A DNA stretch of 64,000 bases from assembly GCA_020073525.1 (NCBI GenBank), contig JAIQFA010000001.1, forward strand, positions 1 to 64,000, given 5' to 3'. The position numbers and the translations under genes were made by a program. Below the pieces are notes generated by a model. The model was given only the letters and a program-made list of their open reading frames with translations. It did no database searches and was not told the DNA's origin. Below are positions 49,859 to 57,665 of the stretch, one piece after another (position 1 is the first letter of the stretch; each line of letters begins with the position of its first letter). The DNA is from Terriglobia bacterium (GTDB taxonomy: Bacteria; Acidobacteriota; Terriglobia; Terriglobales; Acidobacteriaceae).

Positions 49859-50350
49859 ATGTTTTGCGATCAATGCGGTGCGCAGTTGCAATCGGGAGAA
49901 CCACGCTGCTTACGCTGCGGCAAGACCGTGCTCGGACTGATCGAACTGCGGCGTAGCCGGGTTCGCGACCACATCCGGTTGGTCGGCATCCTGTGGATGG
50001 CGTACTCGGCTTTGCACGTCGTTGCGGGAGTGGGCGCGATCGTAGTCGCGAACACGATCTTCGGCCGGGTGATGCATATTCCCAACGGCCCGCCGCCCGA
50101 GGTCACCGTGTGGCTGCGGCCTCTGATCAGCTTTGTGGGATGGCTGATCCTGGCGAAAGCCGCGGCCGGTTTCTTTGCCGGTTGGGGCTTGTTGCAGAGG
50201 GAAGAGTGGGCGCGAACCGTTGCCTTGGTAGTGGGCTTCATAGCGCTGCTAAGCGTGCCGATTGGCACTGCACTCGGCATCTATACCCTCTGGGTGCTGC
50301 TACCCTCGCGATCCGACGAAGAATACAAAGCCCTGGCGCAGGCGGCATAA
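49859..50350 (+). CDS. Zinc-ribbon membrane protein
   Basis: The 163-residue protein starts with a zinc ribbon (MFCDQCGAQL...PRCLRCGKTV; four Cys) followed by about three hydrophobic helices ('GILWMAYSALHVVAGVGAIVVANTIFG', 'PLISFVGWLILAKAAAGFFAGWGLL', 'TVALVVGFIALLSVPIGTALGIYTLWVLL'). The last part resembles small DUF-type membrane proteins found in acidobacteria. The role is unknown. A GGAGGAGAACC ribosome site precedes the ATG. Confidence 0.85.
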   Translation: MFCDQCGAQLQSGEPRCLRCGKTVLGLIELRRSRVRDHIRLVGILWMAYSALHVVAGVGAIVVANTIFGRVMHIPNGPPPEVTVWLRPLISFVGWLILAKAAAGFFAGWGLLQREEWARTVALVVGFIALLSVPIGTALGIYTLWVLLPSRSDEEYKALAQAA

Positions 50351-50462
50351 CGAGAGGGCCCAACCCGACACCGCTCACCAATCGATAAAATTAAAGATGT
50401 CCACGTAACACTTCCATTGAGGCGTTTCCCGCGGACTGCGTTACGTTCGGTCGCCGGTCTGA

Positions 50463-50491
50463 TTGCAGGAATCGCGGACGGGTTTTAGAAT
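50463..50491 (+). promoter_or_regulatory. Predicted tRNA-Thr promoter
   Basis: TTGCAG at 50463-50468 and TAGAAT at 50486-50491 are 17 bases apart, with the tRNA 5' end ten bases downstream. The -35 match is weak. Confidence 0.4.
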
Positions 50492-50500
50492 CGAAACAAG

Positions 50501-50576
50501 GCCGACGTAGCTCAGTTGGTAGAGCAGCCGATTCGTAATCGGCAGGTCACCAGTTCAACTCTGGTCGTCGGCTCCA
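50501..50576 (+). tRNA. tRNA-Thr(CGT)
   Basis: A full cloverleaf: acceptor GCCGACG with CGTCGGC, D-arm GCTCAGTTGGTAGAGC, anticodon stem GCCGA/TCGGC enclosing TTCGTAA with anticodon CGT, T-arm ACCAG/CTGGT around TTCAACT. The 3' CCA (50574-50576) is encoded. It reads ACG threonine codons. There is no integrase next to it. Confidence 0.97.
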
Positions 50577-50993
50577 TTCTATTTGTTTTCAATCATTCAC
50601 TGCACTTTGCCTTCCGACTTCGTAACATCTCGTAACCACTGATTCGCTGCCATCGCCAGAGGTTCACGGACCATTTCTGTGGCATTTCCACAGTGGCCCG
50701 TCGGAGCCATTCACATCCATCACCCGAAGCAGTAGGCTGACTGTGAGCGGTTTTCGGGGGAGGACTACTCAACGAAGCGTCCCATGACTCGAAAGAGTTT
50801 GGGGCGTTTTGTTTTTAGTGAGAACCCCGCGCTGAATCGGTCAAGAAATGGGCGTCTGGCAAGAAGCGGGTGGAGCAATTACCGCCCATGAGTCGAGATC
50901 TCTTGGCGGTCGCTATACTCTCTTGCTCTGACCGCGCGCAAGAATGTTTCCAGTTCCTTCGTGGCGTTGGTCACGACTTCGGGCACCGAATGT
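50577..50993. other. Intergenic region between tRNA-Thr and the kinase gene
   Basis: Of these 417 bases only a strong terminator at 50778-50816 is evident. No reading frame of substance, integrase remnant or tRNA-end repeat is seen. The stretch from 50577 to 50777 would be transcribed if the tRNA message runs to that terminator. Confidence 0.6.
50778..50816 (+). terminator. Factor-independent terminator 200 bases after tRNA-Thr
   Basis: CGTCCCA and TGGGGCG pair (one G-T), enclosing ACTC-GAAA-GAGT with a stable tetraloop, followed by TTTTGTTTTTA. It is the first good terminator after tRNA-Thr, or the end of an undetected small transcript. Confidence 0.75.
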
Positions 50994-52436
50994 CTAGGCG
51001 GTAGGTAGGGAGAAGTAGAACAAGGATCCTCGACCCACCTGGCTGGTGACGCCGATCTTTCCGCCGTGCAGTTCAACGATGGCTTTGGCTATGGGCAGCC
51101 CCATGCCAGTTCCCTGGACGATCATTCTCTGGTTTCGACCCCGATAGAACTTCTCAAAAATCATCTCTCGTTCCATGTCGTCGATCCCGGGCCCGTGATC
51201 CGCCACGCTGGTCACAACTTCACCGTTGCTAAGCTCGACCGTGATCTGGATCGGTGTACCCGCTGGGGAGTACCTACCTGCGTTGTCGAGGAGGTGAACG
51301 AGCACCTCGGTGATGCGGTCCACATCCATTCGGACCTGAGGCAGGTGGTCCGGAATCGTTGTCTGGAGGGTATGATCCTGCAAAGCCGGTCGCGATTCAC
51401 CGATTGCGGCATCGATTGCCTCGCGAATCTCGTGCGGTTGGAAGTGAAGTTCAAGTTGGTGAGAATCCAATTGCGACACTTCGGCGGCTTCCCCGATCAG
51501 CCGATTGAGTCTGTCACTTTCTTCATTGATGACCGTCAGCAAATCCTTACGTTGAGATTTATCCAATTCAACGTCAGACAAGAGTGTCTCGGCAGAGGCC
51601 TTGATCGAGGTCAGAGGAGTACGGAACTCGTGGGTCACTGAATCCAGCAACACAGAACGAAGCCGGTCGCTTTCGCGTGCCGCTTCCGATTTCGTCAATT
51701 TCTCGACCGTACTTGCACGCTCGATGGCAATCGCGGTAAGGCTCCCAATCGCCTCCAAGGTTTCCCGCGACAAGTCGCAGCCAGCCAGTCCGATGCTTCC
51801 GACCGAGCGGATGCCCATGCGGAGAGGCATGAAGCAGACGCAGTGCTCCCGGTCGAGCACGGGCTCTCCACGTCCGCAAATGGCTTTAAGCTGCTCAGTT
51901 GAAAACAAAGACCGGCCGTTGCTGTCGAGATAATATGTTTCCTGCTTGCCGTCCAGGAACATTGCCGCGCTCGTCACGCTGAAAGAATCGACGATGTGCT
52001 TCGGTATTAAATTCAGCAATTCAAAGACATTCTCACTAACCAACAATTGCTGGCTGAAGGCATATAGGCGTTCCACTTCGTGTCTACGCTGATTCGACTG
52101 TACCGATTCGCGGCGGGCACGCTCGGAAAGCTCGCTGGCGATGATGGCAGTCAAGAGGAATGTGAAAAGTGCCACCCAGTTCTGCGGATCTGCAATGATA
52201 AAGTGCAAGATTGGCGGGAGGAAGAAGTAGTTGTACGCCATGGCCGCGACAATCGCCATGAAGATCGCGTAGCGCAGTCCCCATACCGCCGCAACGATCA
52301 GAATCGCGAGCAGGAACGTGAATCCTATTGTGGTGGGGTTGACGTGAAGCCACTTGAAGTAAATAGCGACAATCCCGCAGACTGTGGCGGCGGTGATGGC
52401 AAAGCGTACTATCTGATTGTCACTGGATATCTTCAC
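50994..52436 (-). CDS. Sensor histidine kinase, KdpD C-terminal half
   Basis: A 480-residue kinase starting with the four-helix DUF4118 region of KdpD ('IVRFAITAATVCGIVAIYFKWLHVNPTTIGFTFLLAILIVAAVWGLRYAIFMAIVAAMAYNYFFLPP'). A GAF-like region (130-245), HisKA with 'DSVTHEFRTPLTSIKASAETLL' (phospho-His) and HATPase with 'VADHGPGIDDMEREMIFEKFYRG' and 'GTGMGLPIAKAIVELHGGKI' follow. It lacks the KdpD sensor and USP domains, which are encoded by the divergent gene 56 bases away. It probably phosphorylates the nearby KdpE. GTG start. Confidence 0.92.
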   Translation of the reverse strand: MKISSDNQIVRFAITAATVCGIVAIYFKWLHVNPTTIGFTFLLAILIVAAVWGLRYAIFMAIVAAMAYNYFFLPPILHFIIADPQNWVALFTFLLTAIIASELSERARRESVQSNQRRHEVERLYAFSQQLLVSENVFELLNLIPKHIVDSFSVTSAAMFLDGKQETYYLDSNGRSLFSTEQLKAICGRGEPVLDREHCVCFMPLRMGIRSVGSIGLAGCDLSRETLEAIGSLTAIAIERASTVEKLTKSEAARESDRLRSVLLDSVTHEFRTPLTSIKASAETLLSDVELDKSQRKDLLTVINEESDRLNRLIGEAAEVSQLDSHQLELHFQPHEIREAIDAAIGESRPALQDHTLQTTIPDHLPQVRMDVDRITEVLVHLLDNAGRYSPAGTPIQITVELSNGEVVTSVADHGPGIDDMEREMIFEKFYRGRNQRMIVQGTGMGLPIAKAIVELHGGKIGVTSQVGRGSLFYFSLPTA

Positions 52437-52492
52437 GTGGCAGATTGTAGCTGATTCGACATTCTAACCCTTGCCCGAGGAGAATCACCGGC

Positions 52493-53614
52493 ATGCCCAA
52501 GACGCCTGAGCAGTGGCTCGAAGAAGCCGCCCCCCAGAGGAATGACGGCATATTCAAACTGTTCGTGGGCTACGCGCCCGGTGTGGGTAAGACCTACAAC
52601 ATGCTGAGCGAAGGCATACGTCGGAAGAGCCGTGGCGAAGACGTCCTGATCGGATTGGTTGAGACTCATGGGCGCAAGGGAATCGCCGAACTGGCGCAAA
52701 AGCTGGAAACCATACCGCGCCGCCAGATGGAGTACAAGGGCGCATCTTTTGACGAAATGGACGTGGATGCAATCCTGGCGCGCAAGCCGCGGGTGGTGCT
52801 GGTCGACGAGTTGGCGCATACCAATATCGAAGGCAGTAAGCACGCGAAGCGGTATGAAGACGTAATGGAGTTGCTGGACGCTAACATCGACGTGCTATCG
52901 ACCATGAACGTGCAGCACATTGAAAGCCTGATGCCGATGGTGCAACGCATCACCGGTGTCCAGGTGCGCGAGACGGTACCGGATTGGGTCATGCAGAGAG
53001 TAAGCGAGATCGTGCTTGCAGACTTGACCCCCGAAGCGCTGCAGACCCGCATGCGGCGAGGCGACATCTACCCGCTCGACCGGGCAGAGCGTGCCCTGGG
53101 AAACTTTTTCCGGCCAGGGAATCTGCTTGCCCTTCGCGAGCTGGAGCTGCAGCAGGTGACTCGGGCCGTGGACCGAAGCCTGGAATCGTACCTGGAAAAG
53201 GAAGAAGGGGGGAAGAGCGTTGGTGTCCACGAGCGTATTGCGGTATGCGTCAGTTCCAGCCCCGCGGCGCAGTATCTGGTTGCTCGTGCGGCCAGGATGG
53301 CGCAGCGCATTGACGCGGAGCTGTATGTTATCTACGTGGATATCGGAGTGGATGACAATCCGCAGGATCAACGCTCGCTCGAACAGAATATGAAGTTCGC
53401 GCGAGACTTGGGTGCGCAGATCGTCCGCACAGAAGGCCTAAAAGTCGCGGAGGCAGTTGCCAAAGTAGTGCGTGAGAAGCACATCACACAAGTCGTATTC
53501 GGGCGGTCCGCACAGACCGGATGGCGCAGGTACTTGTATCTGTCCGCGATCCACAGGTTCTTGCGAGATGCTCCGCCAGTCGACGTTCATATCGTGACGC
53601 AGGAAGTGAAGTGA
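52493..53614 (+). CDS. KdpD N-terminal sensor protein with USP domain
   Basis: A 373-residue protein matching the cytoplasmic N-terminal part of KdpD: Walker A-like 'GYAPGVGKTYNMLSEG', Walker B-like 'PRVVLVDELAHTNIEGSKHAKRYEDV', 'NVQHIESLMPMVQRITGVQVRETVPDWV', then a universal-stress domain from about residue 245 ('RIAVCVSSSPAAQYLVARAARMAQRIDAELYVIYVD', 'VVFGRSAQTGWRRYLYLSAIHRFLRDAPPVDVHIV'). No transmembrane or kinase part follows. It is divergent from the kinase and just upstream of kdpE, so it likely regulates the kinase in trans. GAGGAG ribosome site. Confidence 0.93.
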   Translation: MPKTPEQWLEEAAPQRNDGIFKLFVGYAPGVGKTYNMLSEGIRRKSRGEDVLIGLVETHGRKGIAELAQKLETIPRRQMEYKGASFDEMDVDAILARKPRVVLVDELAHTNIEGSKHAKRYEDVMELLDANIDVLSTMNVQHIESLMPMVQRITGVQVRETVPDWVMQRVSEIVLADLTPEALQTRMRRGDIYPLDRAERALGNFFRPGNLLALRELELQQVTRAVDRSLESYLEKEEGGKSVGVHERIAVCVSSSPAAQYLVARAARMAQRIDAELYVIYVDIGVDDNPQDQRSLEQNMKFARDLGAQIVRTEGLKVAEAVAKVVREKHITQVVFGRSAQTGWRRYLYLSAIHRFLRDAPPVDVHIVTQEVK

Positions 53615-53620
53615 GGTGAC

Positions 53621-54325
53621 ATGGCAGGTCCGACCGGCAAGGGAAACATCCTGGTAGTAGATGACGAGCCGCAGATTACCCGCGTCTTAAAAACCACCCT
53701 GTCCAGCCATGGCTACGGAACCCGGACCGCAGGCGATGGGGATGAAGCCCTGCAAATCATAAAGGAGTGGTCTCCCGACCTCGTAATCACCGATCTGCGT
53801 ATGCCAAACATGGATGGTCTGGATCTGTGCCGGCGCGTGCGCGAGAAATCGCAGGTTCCAATCATAGTTCTCTCTGTCAAAGGCGAGGAGCGAATCAAGG
53901 TAGAGGCGCTCGACGCGGGAGCGGATGACTACGTAACCAAGCCATTCAACATCAATGAGCTCCTGGCCCGAGTGCGCGCGGCCCTTCGCCGGTCCACGGC
54001 AAAAGAGGAGCCGGAATCGCAACTGATTGAGATTGGGGATTTCCGCATCGATCTCACCACTCGCATTGTCCTGGTCAAGAAACATGATGTTCACCTCACG
54101 CCCAAGGAGTTCGATCTACTGGTGTACCTCACACGTCATCCCGGGAAGGTCATTACCCATCGCGCCTTGCTGGCAGCCGTTTGGGGCGGAAACAGCGTGG
54201 AGCAACCTGAATATCTCCGGGTTTTTGTGGGCCACTTGCGCAAGAAGCTCGAGGCAAACGAGGGCGCTCCGCGATATATCGTGACAGAGCCGTGGGTCGG
54301 CTATCGCTTCGAGCCCGGCGATTAG
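53621..54325 (+). CDS. kdpE: KdpE response regulator
   Basis: An OmpR-family regulator of 234 residues. The receiver has 'LVVDDEPQITRVLKTTL', phospho-acceptor Asp in 'PDLVITDLRMPNMDGL' and Lys in 'DDYVTKPFNINELLARVRAALRR'. The winged helix ends 'VGHLRKKLEANEGAPRYIVTEPWVGYRFEPGD', typical of KdpE. It follows the KdpD N-terminal gene by six bases. It probably binds the repeated TTTAyGAAC boxes upstream of the small-protein and kdpFABC units. Confidence 0.94.
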   Translation: MAGPTGKGNILVVDDEPQITRVLKTTLSSHGYGTRTAGDGDEALQIIKEWSPDLVITDLRMPNMDGLDLCRRVREKSQVPIIVLSVKGEERIKVEALDAGADDYVTKPFNINELLARVRAALRRSTAKEEPESQLIEIGDFRIDLTTRIVLVKKHDVHLTPKEFDLLVYLTRHPGKVITHRALLAAVWGGNSVEQPEYLRVFVGHLRKKLEANEGAPRYIVTEPWVGYRFEPGD

Positions 54326-54464
54326 TCAGAACGCCCTGTTCAACGTTGCTGCTGTACGCCTACCCTCCAAGCAAGAACAGACCTAACAGCACGAAGACTC
54401 CGAACATTTCTAACACTCATTTCAAAATCTGCCTCAAACGACATCCAACGGCAAGCGGCGCACC

Positions 54465-54484
54465 TTTACGAACATTTTATGAAC
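54465..54484. promoter_or_regulatory. Putative KdpE box 1 (direct TTTAyGAAC repeats)
   Basis: TTTACGAAC (54465-54473) and TTTATGAAC (54476-54484) are direct repeats 11 bases apart, one helical turn, as expected for an OmpR-family dimer. The flanks GCACC and CTTTTA are shared with 55588-55619. The match to KdpE is inference. Confidence 0.6.
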
Positions 54485-54579
54485 CTTTTATTCGAAATTT
54501 ACGGCCTTTCGTATCGAATGATCTGGGTGAGTGATTCCGGCGATGTATCAGGGGCTGGATCCGAAGCCTGGAGGATGAA

Positions 54580-54771
54580 ATGCTCGTGATGCCGATGATG
54601 ACGGCGCTGTGCACGGCAGGCGTCGCATTTTATGTGCGATTCCTGGTTGCGCTATGCAAGGAGTGCAAGCCCCGGCGAATCGGATATTGGGTGCGTCTCC
54701 GACTGGGCTCTGGCAAGAATTCCATTGCAGAACTGCGGGGGCGCAGGGGTCCAGTGACTCGCGTAGCGTGA
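54580..54771 (+). CDS. Small membrane protein of the kdp region
   Basis: A 63-residue protein starting MLVMPMMTALCTAGVAFYV, with a single N-terminal hydrophobic helix, a Cys pair (ALCKECKP) and a basic C-terminal half. GGAGG lies seven bases before the ATG, supporting expression. It lies downstream of KdpE box 1. I do not recognise a named family and the role is unknown; a single-helix regulatory peptide for the Kdp pump or its sensors is possible. Confidence 0.65.
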   Translation: MLVMPMMTALCTAGVAFYVRFLVALCKECKPRRIGYWVRLRLGSGKNSIAELRGRRGPVTRVA

Positions 54772-54839
54772 GAGGGGTTGAACTCGAGTCACCGTCCAAG
54801 CAAGTGCAGTGTTGATGAGTCAAGAAAGGGGCAGTTTCG

Positions 54840-55091
54840 ATGTCGATCCAAGAAGTATCCGCGGAACAATTGGCAGAACTTTTCCACCACTACCACCAAG
54901 CGCTGGGGCCGGACTTCGGCGGCGCGAGCAAGCCAAATGCTGAAGCATGGGGGCAGATGCCGCAACCGGAACGGAGCCGTCTGGTGGCCGCTGCCCGTCT
55001 GGCGTTGCTGGAATTGGCATCAACCGCAGGCGAACGGGAAGACTCAAGGCGCTATTTCGCCAAGCCGGGTCAAGCCGAGTGGGGCTGCTGA
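54840..55091 (+). CDS. Small soluble protein of the kdp region, unknown function
   Basis: An 83-residue protein, 'MSIQEVSAEQLAELFHHYHQ...GPDFGG...WGQMPQPERSRLVAAARLALLELA', predicted mostly helical. AAAGGGGC about eight bases upstream is a plausible ribosome site. I recognise no domain. It sits between the small membrane protein and the orphan winged-helix gene in the same orientation, so it may be part of the same unit. Confidence 0.55.
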   Translation: MSIQEVSAEQLAELFHHYHQALGPDFGGASKPNAEAWGQMPQPERSRLVAAARLALLELASTAGEREDSRRYFAKPGQAEWGC

Positions 55092-55138
55092 TAGGAAGGG
55101 ATTCGCCGCAGTCGGAACTGCGAGATGAGAGAACTCAA

Positions 55139-55546
55139 ATGACCACGACCTGGACTTTGTGGCAACTGTTTGCCAAAACGAGGGATAGAGCAGCCGAGCG
55201 GAAAACTGCCGAGGAGCGTGCTGCCCCGACAGGAACCATCGAGTCCGGCGACTTCAAGATCGACCTTGCCGCGCGCACCGTAACCTTGCGCGGTCAAGGG
55301 CTGCTCCTGACTTCCGAGGAATTCGATGTTCTCGTGTTCCTGGCCGGCCATCCTCGACGGTTGGTTACGCCAAACACTACGTTGGCGACCAGTTGGGCTG
55401 CGAATGGACTCCGGCAAACCGGGTTCTTGAAGGCCTTGCTGTCCCTCCGCAAGAAGCTCGATGCCGCAGGACACGGCAAACATTACCTCCGCACTGAACC
55501 ATGGGTTATGTACAGTTTCGATCCCACCTCTTCATCGACAGCATAA
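55139..55546 (+). CDS. Orphan winged-helix (OmpR-type) protein without receiver domain
   Basis: The ATG at 55139 gives 135 residues. From about residue 30 the sequence is a Trans_reg_C output domain: 'IESGDFKIDLAARTVTLRGQGLLLTSEEFDVLVFLAGHPRRLVTP', 'FLKALLSLRKKLDAAGHGKHYLRTEPWVMYSF'. It resembles the C-terminal half of the nearby KdpE (FRIDLTTRIVLVKKHDVHL; YIVTEPWVGYRF) but has no phospho-acceptor domain; the first 30 residues are a charged helix. It may compete with or help KdpE at its boxes. The recognition segment is diverged. Confidence 0.8.
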   Translation: MTTTWTLWQLFAKTRDRAAERKTAEERAAPTGTIESGDFKIDLAARTVTLRGQGLLLTSEEFDVLVFLAGHPRRLVTPNTTLATSWAANGLRQTGFLKALLSLRKKLDAAGHGKHYLRTEPWVMYSFDPTSSSTA

Positions 55547-55593
55547 GCAACAAACTACAAGAGGCGTTTCCCGCTGGGGGGACCCATCGCACC

Positions 55594-55613
55594 TTTACGA
55601 ATTCTTTATGAAC
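55594..55613. promoter_or_regulatory. Putative KdpE box 2 upstream of kdpFABC
   Basis: TTTACGAAT (55594-55602) and TTTATGAAC (55605-55613) repeat with an 11-base period. CGCACCTTTACGAA precedes and CTTTTTAG follows, nearly as in box 1. It lies about 80 bases before the first kdp small gene, a suitable activator position. Confidence 0.65.
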
Positions 55614-55691
55614 TTTTTAGACCAGTTTTACGCGCGGCCATTTCCAATGTAGGGTGCTGGAGAGGGTCGTTTTGTATCGGGAGGTCGCTGT

Positions 55692-55778
55692 ATGCAGGAT
55701 TTAATTTACGTGGCTGTTACGATCGCGTTTTTTGTCGCATCGATAGCTTACGTGCATTTCTGCGAGCGCGTGAAGTGA
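55692..55778 (+). CDS. Tiny single-helix protein upstream of kdpF
   Basis: A 28-residue peptide, MQDLIYVAVTIAFFVASIAY followed by VHFCERVK: one membrane helix with a basic end. GGGAGG lies seven bases upstream of the ATG. Similar tiny proteins precede kdpF in several phyla, so it is probably an accessory peptide of the KdpFABC complex. It is below the size most gene finders report. Confidence 0.75.
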   Translation: MQDLIYVAVTIAFFVASIAYVHFCERVK

Positions 55779-55788
55779 GGAAAACCAT

Positions 55789-55878
55789 ATGAATGTGGAA
55801 TCAATCATCATGCTCGCCGTATGTGCCCTGACGATGGTGTACCTAATCTACGCACTGCTGCGTCCGGAGAAGTTCTGA
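55789..55878 (+). CDS. kdpF: Potassium-transporting ATPase subunit F
   Basis: A 29-residue single-helix protein with the KdpF end [12 protein letters not shown]. KdpF is a small lipid-like subunit stabilising KdpFABC in the membrane. GAGGAAAA precedes the ATG, and the stop is followed after one base by the kdpA ATG, so the two are coupled. Confidence 0.9.
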   Translation: MNVESIIMLAVCALTMVYLIYALLRPEKF

Positions 55879-55879
55879 C

Positions 55880-57655
55880 ATGACCGTCAATGGGTGGTTG
55901 CAAATACTGGTTTTTCTTGCGCTGATCTTCGCCGTGACCAAGCCGATGGGCGTGTTCATGGCGCGTGTGTTCAGCCGCGAGAAGACTTTCATGGACCCGG
56001 TGCTGCGGCCGATTGAGCGGCTGCTCTACCGGATCACCGGGGTGGACGAAAATCATGAGATGCGCTGGACCGAGTATGCCATCTCCATGCTTCTGTTCAG
56101 CGCAGTGTCGATGATCTTGCTGTACCTGATCCAGCGTCTTCAGGGTTTCTTGCCATTGAACCCGCAGAAGTTCGGCGCGGTCAACCCGCCTCATCTGGCT
56201 TTCAACACGGCCGCCTCGTTTACTACGAACACAAACTGGCAAGCTTATTCGGGTGAGTCCACGATGAGCTACTTCACCCAGATGGCCGGTCTTGCCTATC
56301 ACAACTTCGCATCGGCGGCGGTGGGCATCGCTCTCGCCATTGCCTTCATTCGCGGCATCACCCGACGCCAGATGCAGACCCTCGGAAACTTCTGGGTGGA
56401 TTTCGTTCGCTGCTGCCTCTGGGTGCTCCTGCCATTCTCGGTTGTCGGAGCGTTGCTGCTGGTCTCCCAAGGAGTCGTGCAGAATTTCCGACCTTACGAC
56501 AAGGTCGCCTTGGTGGAGCCACAGCAGGTACAGACAACGGGTTCTGATGGCAAGCCTGTGACCACCACCGTCACCGAGCAAACGATTGCGCAAGGCCCGG
56601 TGGCTTCGCAAGAAGTCATCAAAGAATGGGGAACGAATGGTGGCGGATTCTTCAACGCCAACAGTGCCCATCCGTTTGAAAATCCTACTCCCCTTTCCAA
56701 CCTCATCGAGCTGTTTAGCATTTTTGCCATAGGCGCTGGACTCACCTATACGTTGGGACGGATGACGGGCTCCCAGCGGCACGGTTGGGCCGTTTGGTCT
56801 GCGATGGCGATCCTGTTCTTAGCCGGAGTGACCGTCGCTTACTGGGCGGAAGCGCGTGGAAATCCCCTCTTAGCCAGTACGGATCAGCACGCCAGCGCCT
56901 TCCAGGCCGGCGGAAATATGGAGGGCAAAGAGGTTCGGTTCGGAATCGCAAACTCCGCCCTGTTTGCCACTGTAACCACCGATGCAAGCTGTGGCGCCAT
57001 CAACGGCTGGCATGACTCCTTCACTCCGCTCGGCGGCATGGTGCCCCTGGTCAACATCATGTTGAGCGAGGTCATTTTCGGCGGTGTGGGCTCGGGAATG
57101 TACGGCATGCTGATCTACATTGTCCTGGCCGTGTTTATCGCCGGGCTCATGGTCGGGCGCACGCCGGAGTATCTCGGGAAGAAGATCGAAGCCTATGACG
57201 TGAAGATGGCGATGCTGGTCGCTTTGGTGTTTCCGCTCATCATCTTGACTCTCACCGGCATCTCGAGCGTCAGAGGCTTTGGGACTTCCAGCATAGCCAA
57301 TCCAGGACCGCACGGATTTACGGAAGTGTTATACGCATTTACTTCTGGCGCCGCCAACAACGGTTCCGCCTTTGGCGGGCTCACCGCAAGCACTCCCTGG
57401 TATGACACGTCGATCGGGTTCGACACCCTGTTGGGGCGTTTCTTCATGATCATTCCCATGCTGGCCATTGCCGGTAACCTGGCGCAAAAGAAATACGTCC
57501 CGCCTTCGCTCGGTACGTTCCCTGTAACCACGCCCTTATTCACCGTGCTTTTGATTGGCGTGATTCTGATTGTGGGCGCGCTGACGTTTTTCCCGGCACT
57601 AAGCCTGGGCCCGATTCTTGAGCACCTCCTGATGGGAGCGGGCAAGACCTTCTAA
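55880..57655 (+). CDS. kdpA: Potassium-transporting ATPase subunit A
   Basis: The 591-residue K+ channel-like subunit of the high-affinity KdpFABC pump. Selectivity-filter segments are visible: '[11 protein letters not shown]', '[19 protein letters not shown]', '[22 protein letters not shown]' and '[12 protein letters not shown]'. About ten membrane helices and the family start '[19 protein letters not shown]' are present. Length is slightly above the E. coli protein. Confidence 0.97.
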   Translation: MTVNGWLQILVFLALIFAVTKPMGVFMARVFSREKTFMDPVLRPIERLLYRITGVDENHEMRWTEYAISMLLFSAVSMILLYLIQRLQGFLPLNPQKFGAVNPPHLAFNTAASFTTNTNWQAYSGESTMSYFTQMAGLAYHNFASAAVGIALAIAFIRGITRRQMQTLGNFWVDFVRCCLWVLLPFSVVGALLLVSQGVVQNFRPYDKVALVEPQQVQTTGSDGKPVTTTVTEQTIAQGPVASQEVIKEWGTNGGGFFNANSAHPFENPTPLSNLIELFSIFAIGAGLTYTLGRMTGSQRHGWAVWSAMAILFLAGVTVAYWAEARGNPLLASTDQHASAFQAGGNMEGKEVRFGIANSALFATVTTDASCGAINGWHDSFTPLGGMVPLVNIMLSEVIFGGVGSGMYGMLIYIVLAVFIAGLMVGRTPEYLGKKIEAYDVKMAMLVALVFPLIILTLTGISSVRGFGTSSIANPGPHGFTEVLYAFTSGAANNGSAFGGLTASTPWYDTSIGFDTLLGRFFMIIPMLAIAGNLAQKKYVPPSLGTFPVTTPLFTVLLIGVILIVGALTFFPALSLGPILEHLLMGAGKTF

Positions 57656-57665
57656 GGATTCCACT

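Noticed and set aside
50419..55574. 14-bp exact repeat GAGGCGTTTCCCGC at 50419 and 55561, bracketing tRNA-Thr and the kdp regulators, as integration ends
   Set aside because: It lies upstream of, not at, the tRNA 3' end, no integrase is present and the genes between are normal kdp regulators; 14 bp may be chance or a shared leader element.
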